Source: Microbacterium suaedae
GTDB taxonomy: Bacteria > Actinomycetota > Actinomycetes > Actinomycetales > Microbacteriaceae
Reading direction: 5' to 3'
NCBI RefSeq assembly: GCF_003254645.1
Contig: NZ_PNFD01000002.1
Coordinates: 434,001 to 498,000 of the forward strand
DNA: 64,000 bases
Part shown: positions 18,873 through 30,127 of the stretch, piece by piece
Position numbering within the stretch: position 1 is the stretch's first letter
Layout: every line of letters begins with the position of its first letter
Notes under the pieces: generated by a model
The model's database searches: none
What the model was told of the DNA's origin: nothing
What the model saw: only the letters and a program-made list of their open reading frames with translations
Program-made: the position numbers and the translations under genes

Positions 18873-20093
18873 ATGCCCGGCGCCCTGCCGCTCGGAGACC
18901 CCGCCCCCGCAGACGGGCGTCTGCCCGACGAGCACGCTCCGCGCGAAGAGGTCGACTTCGGTGTCTATCTGCACGTGCCGTTCTGTCGTGTGCGCTGCGG
19001 CTACTGCGACTTCAATACCTATACGGCAACAGAGCTGCGCGGCGCACGGCAGGATCAGTACGCCGACACGCTACTGCAGGAGATCGACCTGGCGCGCACG
19101 GTGCTTGGGGATGCCGCACCGCCCCGACCCGCGCAGACAGTCTTCTTCGGCGGTGGCACGCCGACCCTGCTCCCTGCGGGCGATCTTGCTCGCATGCTCG
19201 ACGGCGTGCGCGAGGCGTTCGGCATCGCGGACGGCGCGGAGGTCACCGTCGAGGCGAATCCCGACACCGTCACCGACCGGATCGCGCAGGATCTCGCCAC
19301 CGCAGGCGTGACGCGCATGTCGATCGGCATGCAGTCGTCCGTCCCGCACGTGCTCGCGGCGCTCGATCGCACCCACACGCCCGAGAACGTCGGATCCGCG
19401 GTGCAGGCTGCCAGGAATGCGGGGCTTGGTGCGAGCCTCGACCTCATTTACGGCGCGCCGGGGGAGAGCCTGGACGATTGGCGGGCGTCACTCGAGACGG
19501 CCCTCGCGCACAAACCCGATCACATCTCGGCGTACGCCCTCATCATCGAGGAGGGCACGAAGCTCGCCCGACAGATCTCCCGTGGCGAGATGCCCGCGCC
19601 CGACGACGATCTGCAGGCGGATATGTACGAGCTCGCCGACGAGCTCCTCGCCGTCGCCGGATACGAGTGGTACGAGGTGTCCAACTGGGCGACGAGCGAG
19701 GCACACCGATCGCGCCACAATCTCTCCTACTGGCGGGGATCCGATTGGTGGGGATTCGGTCCCGGGGCGCACAGCCACGTCGCGGGGCTCCGTTGGTGGA
19801 ACGTGAAGCATCCGGCCGCCTATGCGCAGCGTCTCTCGCTCGGCGAATCTCCCGCGGCGGGGCGCGAGACACCCGACGCCGAGCAGCGGGCGCTCGAGCG
19901 CGTGCTGCTCGAGACGCGGATCCGCGAGGGTATGCCCGTGTCGGATCTCCCCAGCTCCCGCGCGCGCACGGCGGTCGCGGGGCTCATCGCAGACGGGCTC
20001 ATCGACGGATCCGCCGCGGTCTCAGGCCGCGTCGTACTCACCCGACGGGGCCGGCTGCTCGCCGATGCGGTCGTGCGTCGGCTCACGGAGTGA
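18873..20093 (+). CDS. hemW: Radical SAM heme chaperone HemW
   Basis: 406 residues, formerly annotated as oxygen-independent coproporphyrinogen oxidase. The radical SAM cluster is CRVRCGYC, with Cys38, Cys42 and Cys45. The family glycine-rich FFGGGTPTLL and VEANPDT motifs and the SIGMQS segment follow, then the HemW C-terminal domain. The spacing and lack of the extra HemN residues favour HemW, a heme-binding protein that delivers heme to acceptor enzymes. It precedes hrcA by 67 nt, a standard order. Confidence 0.92.
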   Translation: MPGALPLGDPAPADGRLPDEHAPREEVDFGVYLHVPFCRVRCGYCDFNTYTATELRGARQDQYADTLLQEIDLARTVLGDAAPPRPAQTVFFGGGTPTLLPAGDLARMLDGVREAFGIADGAEVTVEANPDTVTDRIAQDLATAGVTRMSIGMQSSVPHVLAALDRTHTPENVGSAVQAARNAGLGASLDLIYGAPGESLDDWRASLETALAHKPDHISAYALIIEEGTKLARQISRGEMPAPDDDLQADMYELADELLAVAGYEWYEVSNWATSEAHRSRHNLSYWRGSDWWGFGPGAHSHVAGLRWWNVKHPAAYAQRLSLGESPAAGRETPDAEQRALERVLLETRIREGMPVSDLPSSRARTAVAGLIADGLIDGSAAVSGRVVLTRRGRLLADAVVRRLTE

Positions 20094-20112
20094 GACCTCA
20101 GAGACCACCGAG

Positions 20113-20144
20113 TAGAATTGGCACTCGACATCAGGGAGTGCCAG
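20113..20144 (+). promoter_or_regulatory. hrcA promoter with CIRCE operator
   Basis: TAGAAT at 20113-20118 is a good -10. It shares one base with a CIRCE element at 20118-20144: TTGGCACTC, a 9-nt spacer, GAGTGCCAG. HrcA is known to repress through CIRCE (TTAGCACTC-N9-GAGTGCTAA), so hrcA-dnaJ should be autorepressed and induced by heat. Confidence 0.9.
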
Positions 20145-20160
20145 CACGAGAGGAGCGCAC

Positions 20161-21204
20161 ATGGTCTCGGATCGCGGACTGCAGGTACTGCGCGCCATCG
20201 TGCGCGATTTCGTCGACACGCATGAGCCCGTCGGCAGTCGCGCGATCGTTGAGCGCCACGCTTTCGGCGTCTCGGCCGCCACGATCCGCAACGACATGGC
20301 GCTTCTCGAAGAAGAGGAGCTCATCGCTCAGCCCCACACCTCATCGGGGCGCGTGCCGACCGACAAGGGATACCGTGCCTTCGTCGATCATCTCGCCGAT
20401 GTGCGCCCGCTCTCGCCGGCGCAGCGTTCGGCGATCGAGTCTTTCCTCGCCGATCCCGCCGACTTGGACGATCTGCTCGCGCGCACGGTGCGCCTGCTGA
20501 CTCAGCTCACGGGACAGGTCGCTCTCGTCCAGTACCCCTCCTTCGCCCGCGCGACGCTGACGCATGTACAGCTCGTCGCTCTCGACACGCGGCGCCTACT
20601 CGTCATCATGGTGACCGACACGGGCCGCGTGTCTCAGCGGATCGCGATCCTTCCTGCCGAGATCACCGACGCTGACGCTGACGCTGACGCGGTGAGCACG
20701 CTCCTCGAGCCGCTCATTGTCGGCTACCCGGTCGGAGACGCGGCCGAGCGCGTGGAGGCGGCGGCTTCGGGGCGGACGGGTCCGCCGACGGCGCGCGAGG
20801 GCGCCCTGCTCGCCGTCTTCGCGGCCGTGGCAGAGGAGCTCGATGAGTTTCGGCAGAACCGTCTCGTGATGGCGGGCGCAGCGACGCTCGCGCGCCGCGA
20901 GGATGATTTCCGGGGCAGCATTCATCCGCTCCTGGAAGCCATCGAAGAGCAGGTCACCCTGCTGCGTTTGATGAGCGAAATGGCGGCCGATGACAACGGC
21001 CTCGCGACGAGCATCGGCCGGGAGAACGCGGCCTTCGGGCTCGGCGAGGCGTCGATCGTCGCGAGCGAATACGACGCAACGGTCGGCCGCGCCCGGGTCG
21101 GGCTGATGGGACCGACGCGCATGGACTATCCGCGCAACCTCGCGGCGGCGCGTGCCGTGGCGCGGTATCTGACGCGGGTGCTCGAAGAAGACGAGAATCG
21201 ATGA
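20161..21204 (+). CDS. hrcA: Heat-inducible transcriptional repressor HrcA
   Basis: 347 residues. An N-terminal winged helix (VLRAIVRDFVDTHEPVGSR, then SAATIRNDMALLEEE) and the long HrcA GAF-like dimerisation domain are clear. A three-fold GACGCT microrepeat near 20669 encodes an Asp-Ala run in the variable insert. AGGAG lies 5 nt before the ATG. The CIRCE element immediately upstream makes it self-regulated. It heads the hrcA-dnaJ-rsmE group. Confidence 0.97.
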   Translation: MVSDRGLQVLRAIVRDFVDTHEPVGSRAIVERHAFGVSAATIRNDMALLEEEELIAQPHTSSGRVPTDKGYRAFVDHLADVRPLSPAQRSAIESFLADPADLDDLLARTVRLLTQLTGQVALVQYPSFARATLTHVQLVALDTRRLLVIMVTDTGRVSQRIAILPAEITDADADADAVSTLLEPLIVGYPVGDAAERVEAAASGRTGPPTAREGALLAVFAAVAEELDEFRQNRLVMAGAATLARREDDFRGSIHPLLEAIEEQVTLLRLMSEMAADDNGLATSIGRENAAFGLGEASIVASEYDATVGRARVGLMGPTRMDYPRNLAAARAVARYLTRVLEEDENR

Positions 21205-21208
21205 GTTC

Positions 21209-21223
21209 CCGGCCTGAGGCCGG
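21209..21223 (+). other. Small intercistronic hairpin between hrcA and dnaJ
   Basis: CCGGCC, 3-nt loop TGA, GGCCGG, starting 5 nt after the hrcA stop. No T-run. It could be a processing or stabilising element that sets the hrcA:dnaJ ratio. Confidence 0.45.
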
Positions 21224-21264
21224 TCAGTGACGCAGATCGCGGAATCTCCGCGGAAAGGCGAGAA

Positions 21265-22377
21265 GTGGCAGACCACTACGAGGTACTCGGCGTGTCGCGC
21301 GAAGCGAGCGACGACGAGATCAAGAAGGCATATCGCAAGCTCGCGCGCAAGCTCCACCCCGACGTGAACCCCACGGAGGAGGCTGCGGAGCAGTTCAAGA
21401 GCGTGACGCACGCGTACGAGGTGCTGAGCGACCCCGAACAGCGTCGTCGATACGACATGGGCGGCGACACAGGCGGCTTCGGAGGCGGCGGCTTCGGCGG
21501 CTTCGGCGACGTGTTCGAGGCGTTCTTCGGCGCGGCGGGCGGCGGATCCCGTGCGGGGCGCCCCAGGTCGCGACGCGAGCGCGGCGAGGACGCGCTCGTG
21601 CGGCTCTCTCTCGAGCTCGGCGACGTCGTCTTCGGAACGCACCGCGAGGTCGAGATCGACACGGCCGTCCTCTGCGAGACGTGCAACGGCTCCTGCTGTC
21701 AGCCGGGGACCGAGCCCGAGCGATGCGATATCTGTGGTGGCTCCGGGCACGTGCAGCGCCAGGTGCGCAGCCTGCTCGGGAACGTCGTCACGCAGCAGCC
21801 CTGCGGTTCCTGCCAGGGCTACGGCACGCGTATCCCGCACCCCTGCACCGCGTGTCAGGGCCAGGGCCGCGTACGTTCACGTCGCACGGTCGGCCTCGAC
21901 ATCCCCGCCGGCGTCGAGACGGGGTTGCGTCTGCAGCTTCCCGGATCGGGCGAGGTGGGGCCCGCGGGCGGCCCGAACGGCGATCTGTACGTCGAGGTCC
22001 ACGTCGAGCCGCACCCTGTCTTCAGCCGCGAGGGCGACGATCTGCTCGCGACGCTCGAGGTATCGATGACCGATGCGATCCTCGGTACGGAGACGTCGAT
22101 CGACGGCCTCGACGGTGCCGTCGATCTCGAAGTGCGAGCGGGCGTGCAATCGGGTGATGTCCTGAAGATCGGCGAGCGCGGCATCACGGGCCTGCGGAGC
22201 AAGCGTCGCGGGGACCTGCGTGTCGCGATCCAGGTCGTCACCCCCACGAAGGTCGACGGCCGCACCCGCCAGCTCGTCGAGGAGCTCGCCCAGCGCACGA
22301 AGGCGCCCGAGCCGCGCCTCTCAGAGCATCCGCAGGGCCTGTTCTCGAAGATCCGCGACAAGTTCCGCGGGGCCTGA
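21265..22377 (+). CDS. dnaJ: Chaperone DnaJ (type 2, hrcA-linked)
   Basis: 370 residues. The J domain has the HPD motif in LHPDVNP, a Gly/Phe-rich linker follows, then the zinc-binding region of four cysteine modules ([32 protein letters not shown]) and the C-terminal substrate-binding barrels. The first module has Cys where Gly is usual (NGSCC). It stimulates DnaK ATPase and delivers clients. GTG at 21265 with an AAAGG site is the start. This is the DnaJ2 paralogue linked to hrcA; a second dnaJ beside dnaK is expected elsewhere. Confidence 0.96.
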   Translation: MADHYEVLGVSREASDDEIKKAYRKLARKLHPDVNPTEEAAEQFKSVTHAYEVLSDPEQRRRYDMGGDTGGFGGGGFGGFGDVFEAFFGAAGGGSRAGRPRSRRERGEDALVRLSLELGDVVFGTHREVEIDTAVLCETCNGSCCQPGTEPERCDICGGSGHVQRQVRSLLGNVVTQQPCGSCQGYGTRIPHPCTACQGQGRVRSRRTVGLDIPAGVETGLRLQLPGSGEVGPAGGPNGDLYVEVHVEPHPVFSREGDDLLATLEVSMTDAILGTETSIDGLDGAVDLEVRAGVQSGDVLKIGERGITGLRSKRRGDLRVAIQVVTPTKVDGRTRQLVEELAQRTKAPEPRLSEHPQGLFSKIRDKFRGA

Positions 22378-22385
22378 GAGCACGC

Positions 22386-23117
22386 GTGGCGCTGCACTTC
22401 ATCGCTGACGACGCCTCGGGTGCGGGTGAGGGAGACACGATCTCCCTCACCGGCACAGAGGCGCACCACGCGTCCTCCGTACGACGAGTGCGCGTCGGCG
22501 AGCGTGTCACTCTGACGGATGGCCGCGGAACGTGGCTCGACGGAGAGGTCACGGAGGCGCAGCCTAAGCGCGTCGATGTGCGGATCTCCGCGCGCGAGCA
22601 GCGCGAGGCCCCACGCCGGCGGATCCTGCTCGCGCAGGCGCTCGCGAAGGGCGACCGCGACGAGCTCGCGGTGCAGGCGGCGACGGAACTCGGCGTGGAC
22701 GGGATCCTGCCGTGGCAGGCCGCGCGCAGCATCTCCCGCTGGCAGGGCCCGAAGGCCGAGAAGGGACGTCAGCGATGGGCGACGATCGTCCGGGAGGCCG
22801 CCAAACAGGCGCACCGCGCGTGGATCCCCGTCGTCGAGCCCGTCAGCACGACTGCCGAGCTGGCCGCTCGCTCCGCGGACGCACGTATCGTCGTCCTGGA
22901 TCCGTGGACCGACGCGCGCCTGTCGGCGCTCGATACCGATGACGACCGTGATGTCGTCCTCGTCGTCGGTCCCGAGGGCGGGATCGAGCCCGAGGAACTC
23001 GCCGCGCTCGACGAAGCAGGAGCGACGCGCGCGCGTCTCGGGGAGAGTGTCCTGCGCACCTCGACGGCCGGGCCCGCGGCGATCGCGCTCCTCAACGCGC
23101 GCCTCGGCCGCTGGTGA
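22386..23117 (+). CDS. rsmE: 16S rRNA m3U1498 methyltransferase
   Basis: 243 residues, RsmE family (SPOUT/TrmD-like knot). It methylates N3 of U1498 in 16S rRNA with SAM. N-terminal PUA-like part: TGTEAHHASSVRRVRVGERVTL. The knot motifs are VGPEGGIEPEEL and LRTSTAGPAAIALLNARL, which form the SAM pocket. GTG at 22386, 8 nt after dnaJ. The dnaJ-rsmE-HIT order is conserved in actinomycetes. Confidence 0.95.
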   Translation: MALHFIADDASGAGEGDTISLTGTEAHHASSVRRVRVGERVTLTDGRGTWLDGEVTEAQPKRVDVRISAREQREAPRRRILLAQALAKGDRDELAVQAATELGVDGILPWQAARSISRWQGPKAEKGRQRWATIVREAAKQAHRAWIPVVEPVSTTAELAARSADARIVVLDPWTDARLSALDTDDDRDVVLVVGPEGGIEPEELAALDEAGATRARLGESVLRTSTAGPAAIALLNARLGRW

Positions 23118-23133
23118 CTTCGGTGGCACACTC

Positions 23134-23139
23134 TAGACT
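23134..23139 (+). promoter_or_regulatory. -10 hexamer of hinT-phoH operon
   Basis: TAGACT, 6 nt before the HIT-protein ATG, 17 nt after the rsmE stop. It predicts a leaderless message. Confidence 0.6.
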
Positions 23140-23145
23140 GGACCC

Positions 23146-23493
23146 ATGACGGAGCCCAGCGTGTTCACACGCATCATCCGCGGCGAGATCCCGGCAGACG
23201 TCGTTGCCGAGACCGACCGCGTTCTGGCCGTGACCGACATCAACCCGCAGGCGGCGGTGCACGTCGTCGTCTTCCCGAAGACGGGCGAATACCGCGACGT
23301 CTCCGAGCTGGCCGCCGCCGAGCCCGATCTGCTCGCCGAGCTCGTCTCGGTCGCGAAGGCCGTCGCCGCAGAGAAGGCGGGCGGGGAGTACCGTCTCATC
23401 TTCAACACGGGAGCGGGCGCGGGGCAGACCGTTTTCCACGTTCACGCCCACGTACTCGCGGGCAATCTGGAAGAGAAGAGCCTCGTTGGCTGA
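23146..23493 (+). CDS. HIT family nucleotide-binding protein (HinT-like)
   Basis: 115 residues, histidine triad superfamily. FTRIIRGEIPADVV at the N-terminus and the HVHAH triad near residues 98-102 mark the Hint branch, which hydrolyses adenosine phosphoramidates and similar nucleotide conjugates. Its last codons overlap phoH by 8 bp, so the two are co-translated. Confidence 0.93.
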   Translation: MTEPSVFTRIIRGEIPADVVAETDRVLAVTDINPQAAVHVVVFPKTGEYRDVSELAAAEPDLLAELVSVAKAVAAEKAGGEYRLIFNTGAGAGQTVFHVHAHVLAGNLEEKSLVG

Positions 23494-24553
23494 TACACCC
23501 CAGACCACTGTCACCATCCGCGCCGACGGCGTCGCCATGGTGCAGCTCCTCGGTCCGCAGGACAAGCTGCTGCGCATGGTCGAGAGCGAGCATCCGGATG
23601 TCGATGTGCACGTACGAGGCAACGAGATCACGCTCTCGGGATCCGAGGACGACGTACGCGCCGCCCGTGCGCTTGTCGACGAGCTGCTCGAGATGACTCG
23701 CAAGGGTCACGACGTCGGCCCGGCGGACGTGCGCACGTCGAATCGCGTTCTCCAGGAATCGGGCGAGCGCCCGAGTGAGGCCCTCGGTGAGGCCATCCTG
23801 CAGACGCGCGGCAAGCTGATCCGCGCAAAGACGATGGGACAGCGCGACTACGTCGAGGCGATCGACCTGAACACGATCGTGTTCGGCATCGGGCCGGCAG
23901 GCACGGGAAAGACGTATCTCGCGATGGCCAAGGCCGTCCAGGCCCTGCAGCGGCGCGAGGTCAGCCGCATCATCCTCACGCGGCCCGCCGTCGAGGCGGG
24001 GGAGCGGCTCGGCTTCCTGCCGGGAAGCCTCACGGACAAGATCGACCCGTATCTGCGCCCGCTGTACGACGCGATCAACGAGATGATGGATCCGGAGGTC
24101 GTGCCGAAGCTCATCGCAACGGGCACGATCGAGGTCGCGCCGCTCGCCTACATGCGTGGGCGCACTCTCAACGACTCGTTCGTCGTTCTCGACGAGGCGC
24201 AGAACACGACGCCCGAGCAGATGAAGATGTTCCTCACGCGCCTGGGCTTCGGCACGAAGATGGTCGTCACGGGCGACATCACACAGGTCGATCTGCCCGG
24301 AGGCACGAGCGGACTGCGTGTCGTCAACAAGATACTCACGGGCGTCGACGACATCCACTTCGCTGAGCTGACGAGCGACGACGTCGTGCGTCACACGCTC
24401 GTGGGGCGGATCGTCGACGCGTACAGCGAGTACGACGAGAAGCGCACGGCCCGCCGCGCCGAGCTGGACGAGGCGCGCGAATTCGCGAACCGCGCCGAGC
24501 GGCGCCGAGGCATGACCCCCCGCGACAGGTCTCCGAAGCGAGGACGTTCATGA
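23486..24553 (+). CDS. PhoH family ATPase
   Basis: 355 residues. An N-terminal KH-like segment is followed by the PhoH ATPase core with Walker A GPAGTGKT at 136-143 and Walker B FVVLDEAQNT. PhoH proteins are linked to RNA metabolism and to YbeY in an RNA-quality-control neighbourhood; catalytic detail is unclear. The start is TTG at 23486 inside the end of the HIT gene; no other start in that stretch gives the family N-terminus. The stop overlaps ybeY (ATGA). Confidence 0.95.
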   Translation: MADTPQTTVTIRADGVAMVQLLGPQDKLLRMVESEHPDVDVHVRGNEITLSGSEDDVRAARALVDELLEMTRKGHDVGPADVRTSNRVLQESGERPSEALGEAILQTRGKLIRAKTMGQRDYVEAIDLNTIVFGIGPAGTGKTYLAMAKAVQALQRREVSRIILTRPAVEAGERLGFLPGSLTDKIDPYLRPLYDAINEMMDPEVVPKLIATGTIEVAPLAYMRGRTLNDSFVVLDEAQNTTPEQMKMFLTRLGFGTKMVVTGDITQVDLPGGTSGLRVVNKILTGVDDIHFAELTSDDVVRHTLVGRIVDAYSEYDEKRTARRAELDEAREFANRAERRRGMTPRDRSPKRGRS

Positions 24554-25017
24554 TCGAGATCAACAACGAATCAGGCGTCGACATCGACGCCGACGCCCTG
24601 CTGCGCCTCGTGCAGCACGACCTGAATGCACTACATGTCAGCCCCGATGCTGAGCTCGCGATCGTTCTCGTCGACGAGGGCGCGATGGAGCAGCTGCACG
24701 TGCAGTGGATGGACGAACCGGGCCCCACCGACGTGCTGAGCTTTCCGATGGACGAGCTGCGCCCCGGATCCGCCGATATGCCGACCCCGCCGGGGCTTCT
24801 CGGCGACATCGTCGTCTGCCCGCAGGTCGCCGAGAACCAGGCGGAGACGGCGGGTCACTCGCTTCTCGACGAGATGTTTCTGCTCACGACGCACGGCCTA
24901 CTCCATCTCCTCGGCTACGACCATGCTCTGCCCGAAGAGGAACGTCGTATGTTCGGTCTGCAGCGCGAGCTCCTCAGCTCCTTCGCGGCGAGTGAGAGGC
25001 GGCGCCGCCGCGCATGA
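24550..25017 (+). CDS. ybeY: Endoribonuclease YbeY
   Basis: 155 residues, UPF0054 metalloprotein. HGLLHLLGYDH at 115-125 holds the three zinc-ligand histidines. YbeY acts in 16S rRNA 3' maturation and ribosome quality control. It overlaps phoH and the next gene by 4 bp each, in the classic phoH-ybeY-corC-era string. Confidence 0.97.
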   Translation: MIEINNESGVDIDADALLRLVQHDLNALHVSPDAELAIVLVDEGAMEQLHVQWMDEPGPTDVLSFPMDELRPGSADMPTPPGLLGDIVVCPQVAENQAETAGHSLLDEMFLLTTHGLLHLLGYDHALPEEERRMFGLQRELLSSFAASERRRRRA

Positions 25018-26405
25018 TCGAGGCACTTCTCATCCTCGGCGCCTTGGTGCTCGTCGCCGTCGCCGGCCTCATGACCGCCCTCGACTCCGCCCTGGCCGTG
25101 ACGTCCACGGCGGATCTCGTCGACATGGCGGCGGAGGGGCGCAACACGCGATCCCTCGCCCACATCGCGCGCGATCGCGATGCGCATGACAACGCGCTGA
25201 CTCTCCTGCGCGTGCTGTGCGATGTCGGGGCTGTCGTGCTCATGAGCTTGGCGTTCTCGCTGCTCTTCGAGAGCGCGCTGTGGGGCGTTCTGACGACCGT
25301 CATCGTCATGTCGATCCTCATCTACGTCGTCGTCGCCTCGGCGCCCACGACCGTCGGCCGGCGATACGCCGAGGGCCTTCTCGCATTCGGAGCGCCGGCG
25401 ATCCGGGCCGCTCGCCTCGTCCTGGGGCCGATCGCGAAGCCGTTCGCGGCCGCGAGCGCGCGGGTGATCCCGGGGGCGCGGCGTCGCGGATTCGAGTCCG
25501 AGGAGCAGCTGCTCTCGATCGTCGACGAGGCCGCGACGCATGCTCTCATCGAGGACGACGATCGCGAGCTGATCCACTCGGTCTTCGACTTCACGGACCA
25601 GATCGTCCGCGCCGTCATGGTGCCGCGGACCGAGATGGTCACGGTCGACGCGGACGCGACCGCATCGGAGGCCGTGGACGCGTTCCTTTCCAGCGGCCTC
25701 TCGCGCCTTCCCGTCGTCGACGGCGACGTCGACAACGTCGTCGGAGTTCTCTACCTGAAGGACCTCATCCAGCACGCGTTCCGTGAGACACCGGGATGGC
25801 GTGCCGCGGCGGTGCGGGCGTTCGCACGTCCGGCACTGTTCGTGCCGGAGCAGATGCGGGCGGAGACGCTGCTGCAGCAGATGAAGACCGACCAGGTGCA
25901 CGTCACTCTCGTCGTGGACGAGTACGGGGGCATCGCCGGCCTCGTGACGCTCGAGGACATCCTCGAGGAACTCGTCGGCGACATCGCGGACGAATATGAC
26001 GCCCGTTCGAACGAGATCGTCGAGCTTCCGGATGGAAGCTTCCGCGTGAGCGCGGCGCTCGGCGCCGAGGAGGTCGGTGAGCTCTTCGGAATCGAGATCG
26101 ATGATGAGGACGTCGACTCGATCGGAGGGCTCATGGCGAAGGAGCTCGGGCATATGCCGCAGCCGGGCGAGCAGGCGGAGGTGTCGGGCCTCGTCTTGAC
26201 GGGAGGCACCTCGCGTGGCCGCGGGCGCGGGATTGCGACCGTCTTCGTCGACAGGACGCCCGCGCGGCGTGCCGTCGACGACGTGCTGGGTCGCAGCCCG
26301 CGCACGGGCGAGCTGAATCTCCCGGATCCGGATGAACTCGACCAGGCCTCCGGCTCCCGCCGGGGACAGCGGAAGACAAGCAAGAAGGGCGGCCACGATG
26401 AGTGA
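25014..26405 (+). CDS. CNNM/CorC-type hemolysin family membrane protein
   Basis: 463 residues. An N-terminal CNNM/DUF21 domain with about four membrane spans, a paired CBS domain (VMVPRTEMVTV, then LPVVDGDVDNVVGVLYLKDL and VDEYGGIAGLVTLEDILEELVGDI), and a C-terminal CorC/HlyC domain. The family is implicated in Mg/Co homeostasis; the hemolysin name is historical. The N-terminus is more divergent than the CBS part. It overlaps ybeY by 4 bp and era by 8 bp. Confidence 0.93.
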   Translation: MIEALLILGALVLVAVAGLMTALDSALAVTSTADLVDMAAEGRNTRSLAHIARDRDAHDNALTLLRVLCDVGAVVLMSLAFSLLFESALWGVLTTVIVMSILIYVVVASAPTTVGRRYAEGLLAFGAPAIRAARLVLGPIAKPFAAASARVIPGARRRGFESEEQLLSIVDEAATHALIEDDDRELIHSVFDFTDQIVRAVMVPRTEMVTVDADATASEAVDAFLSSGLSRLPVVDGDVDNVVGVLYLKDLIQHAFRETPGWRAAAVRAFARPALFVPEQMRAETLLQQMKTDQVHVTLVVDEYGGIAGLVTLEDILEELVGDIADEYDARSNEIVELPDGSFRVSAALGAEEVGELFGIEIDDEDVDSIGGLMAKELGHMPQPGEQAEVSGLVLTGGTSRGRGRGIATVFVDRTPARRAVDDVLGRSPRTGELNLPDPDELDQASGSRRGQRKTSKKGGHDE

Positions 26406-27297
26406 CGCGCAGCGATCCGGATTCGTCACATTCGTCGGACGGCCCAACGTCGGCAAATCGACCCTCATGAACACGCTCGTGGGGGAGAAGGTGGCGATCA
26501 CGAGCGAGAAGCCGCAGACGACGCGGCGCGCGATCCGCGGGATCCTGAACCGTCCCGGGGGTCAGCTCGTCGTCGTCGACACACCGGGCGTGCACCGGCC
26601 CCGTACGCTGCTCGGGCAGCGTCTCAACGATCTCGTCGAGACGGTTCTCGGCGACGTCGACATGATCGCGTTCTGCGCCCCCGCGAACGAGAAGGTCGGC
26701 CCGGGTGATCGCCGCATTGCCGAGTCCCTTTCTGGCTATCCGCGGGCGAAGAAGGTCGCGCTCGTCACGAAGACCGACGCGGCGAGCCGCGATCAGGTCA
26801 TGGAACGACTGATGGAGGTCGATGCGCTTCGGGACGACTGGGCGGCCGTGATTCCGCTGTCGAGTGAGACCGGCGACCAACTCGATGTGCTGGCCGACGA
26901 GGTTCTCGCCCTGATGCCCGAAGGACCCGCGCTGTATCCCGAGGACGTCGTGACCGACGAGTCCCTTGAAGACCGCGTCGCAGAGATCATCCGCGAGTCT
27001 GCACTGGAAGGCGTGCGCGACGAGCTGCCCCACTCGATCGCGGTGCAGGTGCAGGAGATCGCGGCCCGCGACGAGGATCCGGAGCTCACCGATGTGTTCG
27101 CCGATATCGTCGTCGAGCGCGACAGTCAGAAGGCGATCATCATCGGGCGGAAGGGTTCGCGCCTGAAGGACGTCGGCTCTCGCGCTCGCGCGGGAATCGA
27201 GCCGCTCATCGGCACGCGCGTGTACCTGTCTCTGCACGTGCGCGTCGCGAAGGAATGGCAGCGAGACCCCAAGCATCTGGGGCGGCTGGGCTTCTGA
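26398..27297 (+). CDS. era: GTPase Era
   Basis: 299 residues. GTPase motifs: GRPNVGKS at 14-21, DTPGVH, and TKTD as the guanine-specificity motif. The C-terminal KH domain has GRKGSRLKDVGSRARAGIE, which binds the 16S rRNA 3' end. Era is needed for 30S maturation, consistent with neighbouring ybeY. ATG at 26398, inside the corC end, gives the family N-terminus. Confidence 0.97.
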   Translation: MSDAQRSGFVTFVGRPNVGKSTLMNTLVGEKVAITSEKPQTTRRAIRGILNRPGGQLVVVDTPGVHRPRTLLGQRLNDLVETVLGDVDMIAFCAPANEKVGPGDRRIAESLSGYPRAKKVALVTKTDAASRDQVMERLMEVDALRDDWAAVIPLSSETGDQLDVLADEVLALMPEGPALYPEDVVTDESLEDRVAEIIRESALEGVRDELPHSIAVQVQEIAARDEDPELTDVFADIVVERDSQKAIIIGRKGSRLKDVGSRARAGIEPLIGTRVYLSLHVRVAKEWQRDPKHLGRLGF

Positions 27298-27324
27298 TCC
27301 GGCCTCGCCCTCCGCTGGATCTGA

Positions 27325-29262
<1,938 letters not shown>

Positions 29263-29296
29263 CCGCCTTTCGCGCTGCATCCCCTTCGTCCCGCGG

Positions 29297-29302
29297 GATA
29301 AT
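29297..29302 (+). promoter_or_regulatory. -10 hexamer of recO
   Basis: GATAAT, 6 nt before the recO GTG; leaderless start inferred. Confidence 0.5.
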
Positions 29303-29308
29303 GGCACG

Positions 29309-30028
29309 GTGCCCACATACCGTGACGACGCCGTCGTGCTTCGCACCCACAAACTGGGTGAAGCCGACCGGATCCTGACGCTGCTCACGAGGCAGCACGG
29401 CAAGGTCCGCGCGGTGGCGAAGGGGGTGCGGCGCACATCGAGCAAGTTCGGCGCGCGGCTCGAGCCATTCATGGCGGTCGACGCGCAGCTGTACGTCGGG
29501 AGAAACCTCGACATCGTTCAGCAGGTCGACCAGCTCGGCGCGTACGGTGCCGCCATCGCGGCCGATTACGACCGGTACATGGCCGCGAATGCGATGGCCG
29601 AGGCGGCCGACCGGCTTGTGGGGGAGGGCGACGCGCAGCCGCAGCAGTTCTTCCTTCTGGTCGGCGCGCTGCGTTCCCTGTCGCGGGGCGAGCATCCCGC
29701 GGGGGCGACGCGCGACTCGTATCTGCTCCGTGCACTCGGGCTGAGCGGGTGGACGGTGCAGCTCGACGCGTGCGCGCGGTGCGGGCTTGCGGGGCCTCAC
29801 GACCGTTTCTCCGCGCCGACGGGCGGCGTCGTGTGCGACTCCTGTGCGCCGGCCGGCACGCCACGGGCCGACGCCGAGACGGTCGAGTTGCTTGCGGCGC
29901 TACTCGAGGGAGACTGGCCGAGGGTCGACGCCGCCGACCCGAGCGATCTCGATCGCGCCGGGGGCTTCGTCGCCGCCTACGCGCAGTTCCACCTCGAGCG
30001 CGCGATCCGTTCGCTCGGCAGGCGCTGA
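29309..30028 (+). CDS. recO: DNA repair protein RecO
   Basis: 239 residues. The N-terminal OB fold ([20 protein letters not shown], then [22 protein letters not shown]) binds DNA and SSB; the C-terminal helical part has a four-cysteine zinc site (CARCG and CDSC). RecO loads RecA with RecR at gaps. It lies between leuA and uppS, as in many actinomycetes. Its stop codon lies within a large palindromic structure shared with convergent uppS. Confidence 0.95.
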   Translation: MPTYRDDAVVLRTHKLGEADRILTLLTRQHGKVRAVAKGVRRTSSKFGARLEPFMAVDAQLYVGRNLDIVQQVDQLGAYGAAIAADYDRYMAANAMAEAADRLVGEGDAQPQQFFLLVGALRSLSRGEHPAGATRDSYLLRALGLSGWTVQLDACARCGLAGPHDRFSAPTGGVVCDSCAPAGTPRADAETVELLAALLEGDWPRVDAADPSDLDRAGGFVAAYAQFHLERAIRSLGRR

Positions 30029-30127
30029 CGGGCGCCGAGGATCTGAGTTCGTCCCGAGATACTGACGGTTCGGGGACTTTCGTCAGACGCTCGCGGAAGT
30101 CTCAGATCCTCGCGGCCCTGCCCGTCA
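30026..30127. terminator. Nested palindromic structure spanning the recO-uppS junction
   Basis: Three nested pairings: TGACGGGC at 30026-30033 with GCCCGTCA at 30120-30127; CGAGGATCTGAG at 30036-30047 with CTCAGATCCTCG at 30101-30112; CTGACG at 30062-30067 with CGTCAG at 30081-30086. The outer arms contain the stop codons of both convergent genes. It probably acts as a bidirectional terminator or RNA stabiliser, but it is much larger than the other terminators in this window. Confidence 0.7.

Noticed and set aside
20669..20692. GACGCT hexanucleotide repeat in hrcA as phase-variation tract
   Set aside because: Only about three units, and a 6-nt unit cannot shift the frame; it encodes an Asp-Ala run.
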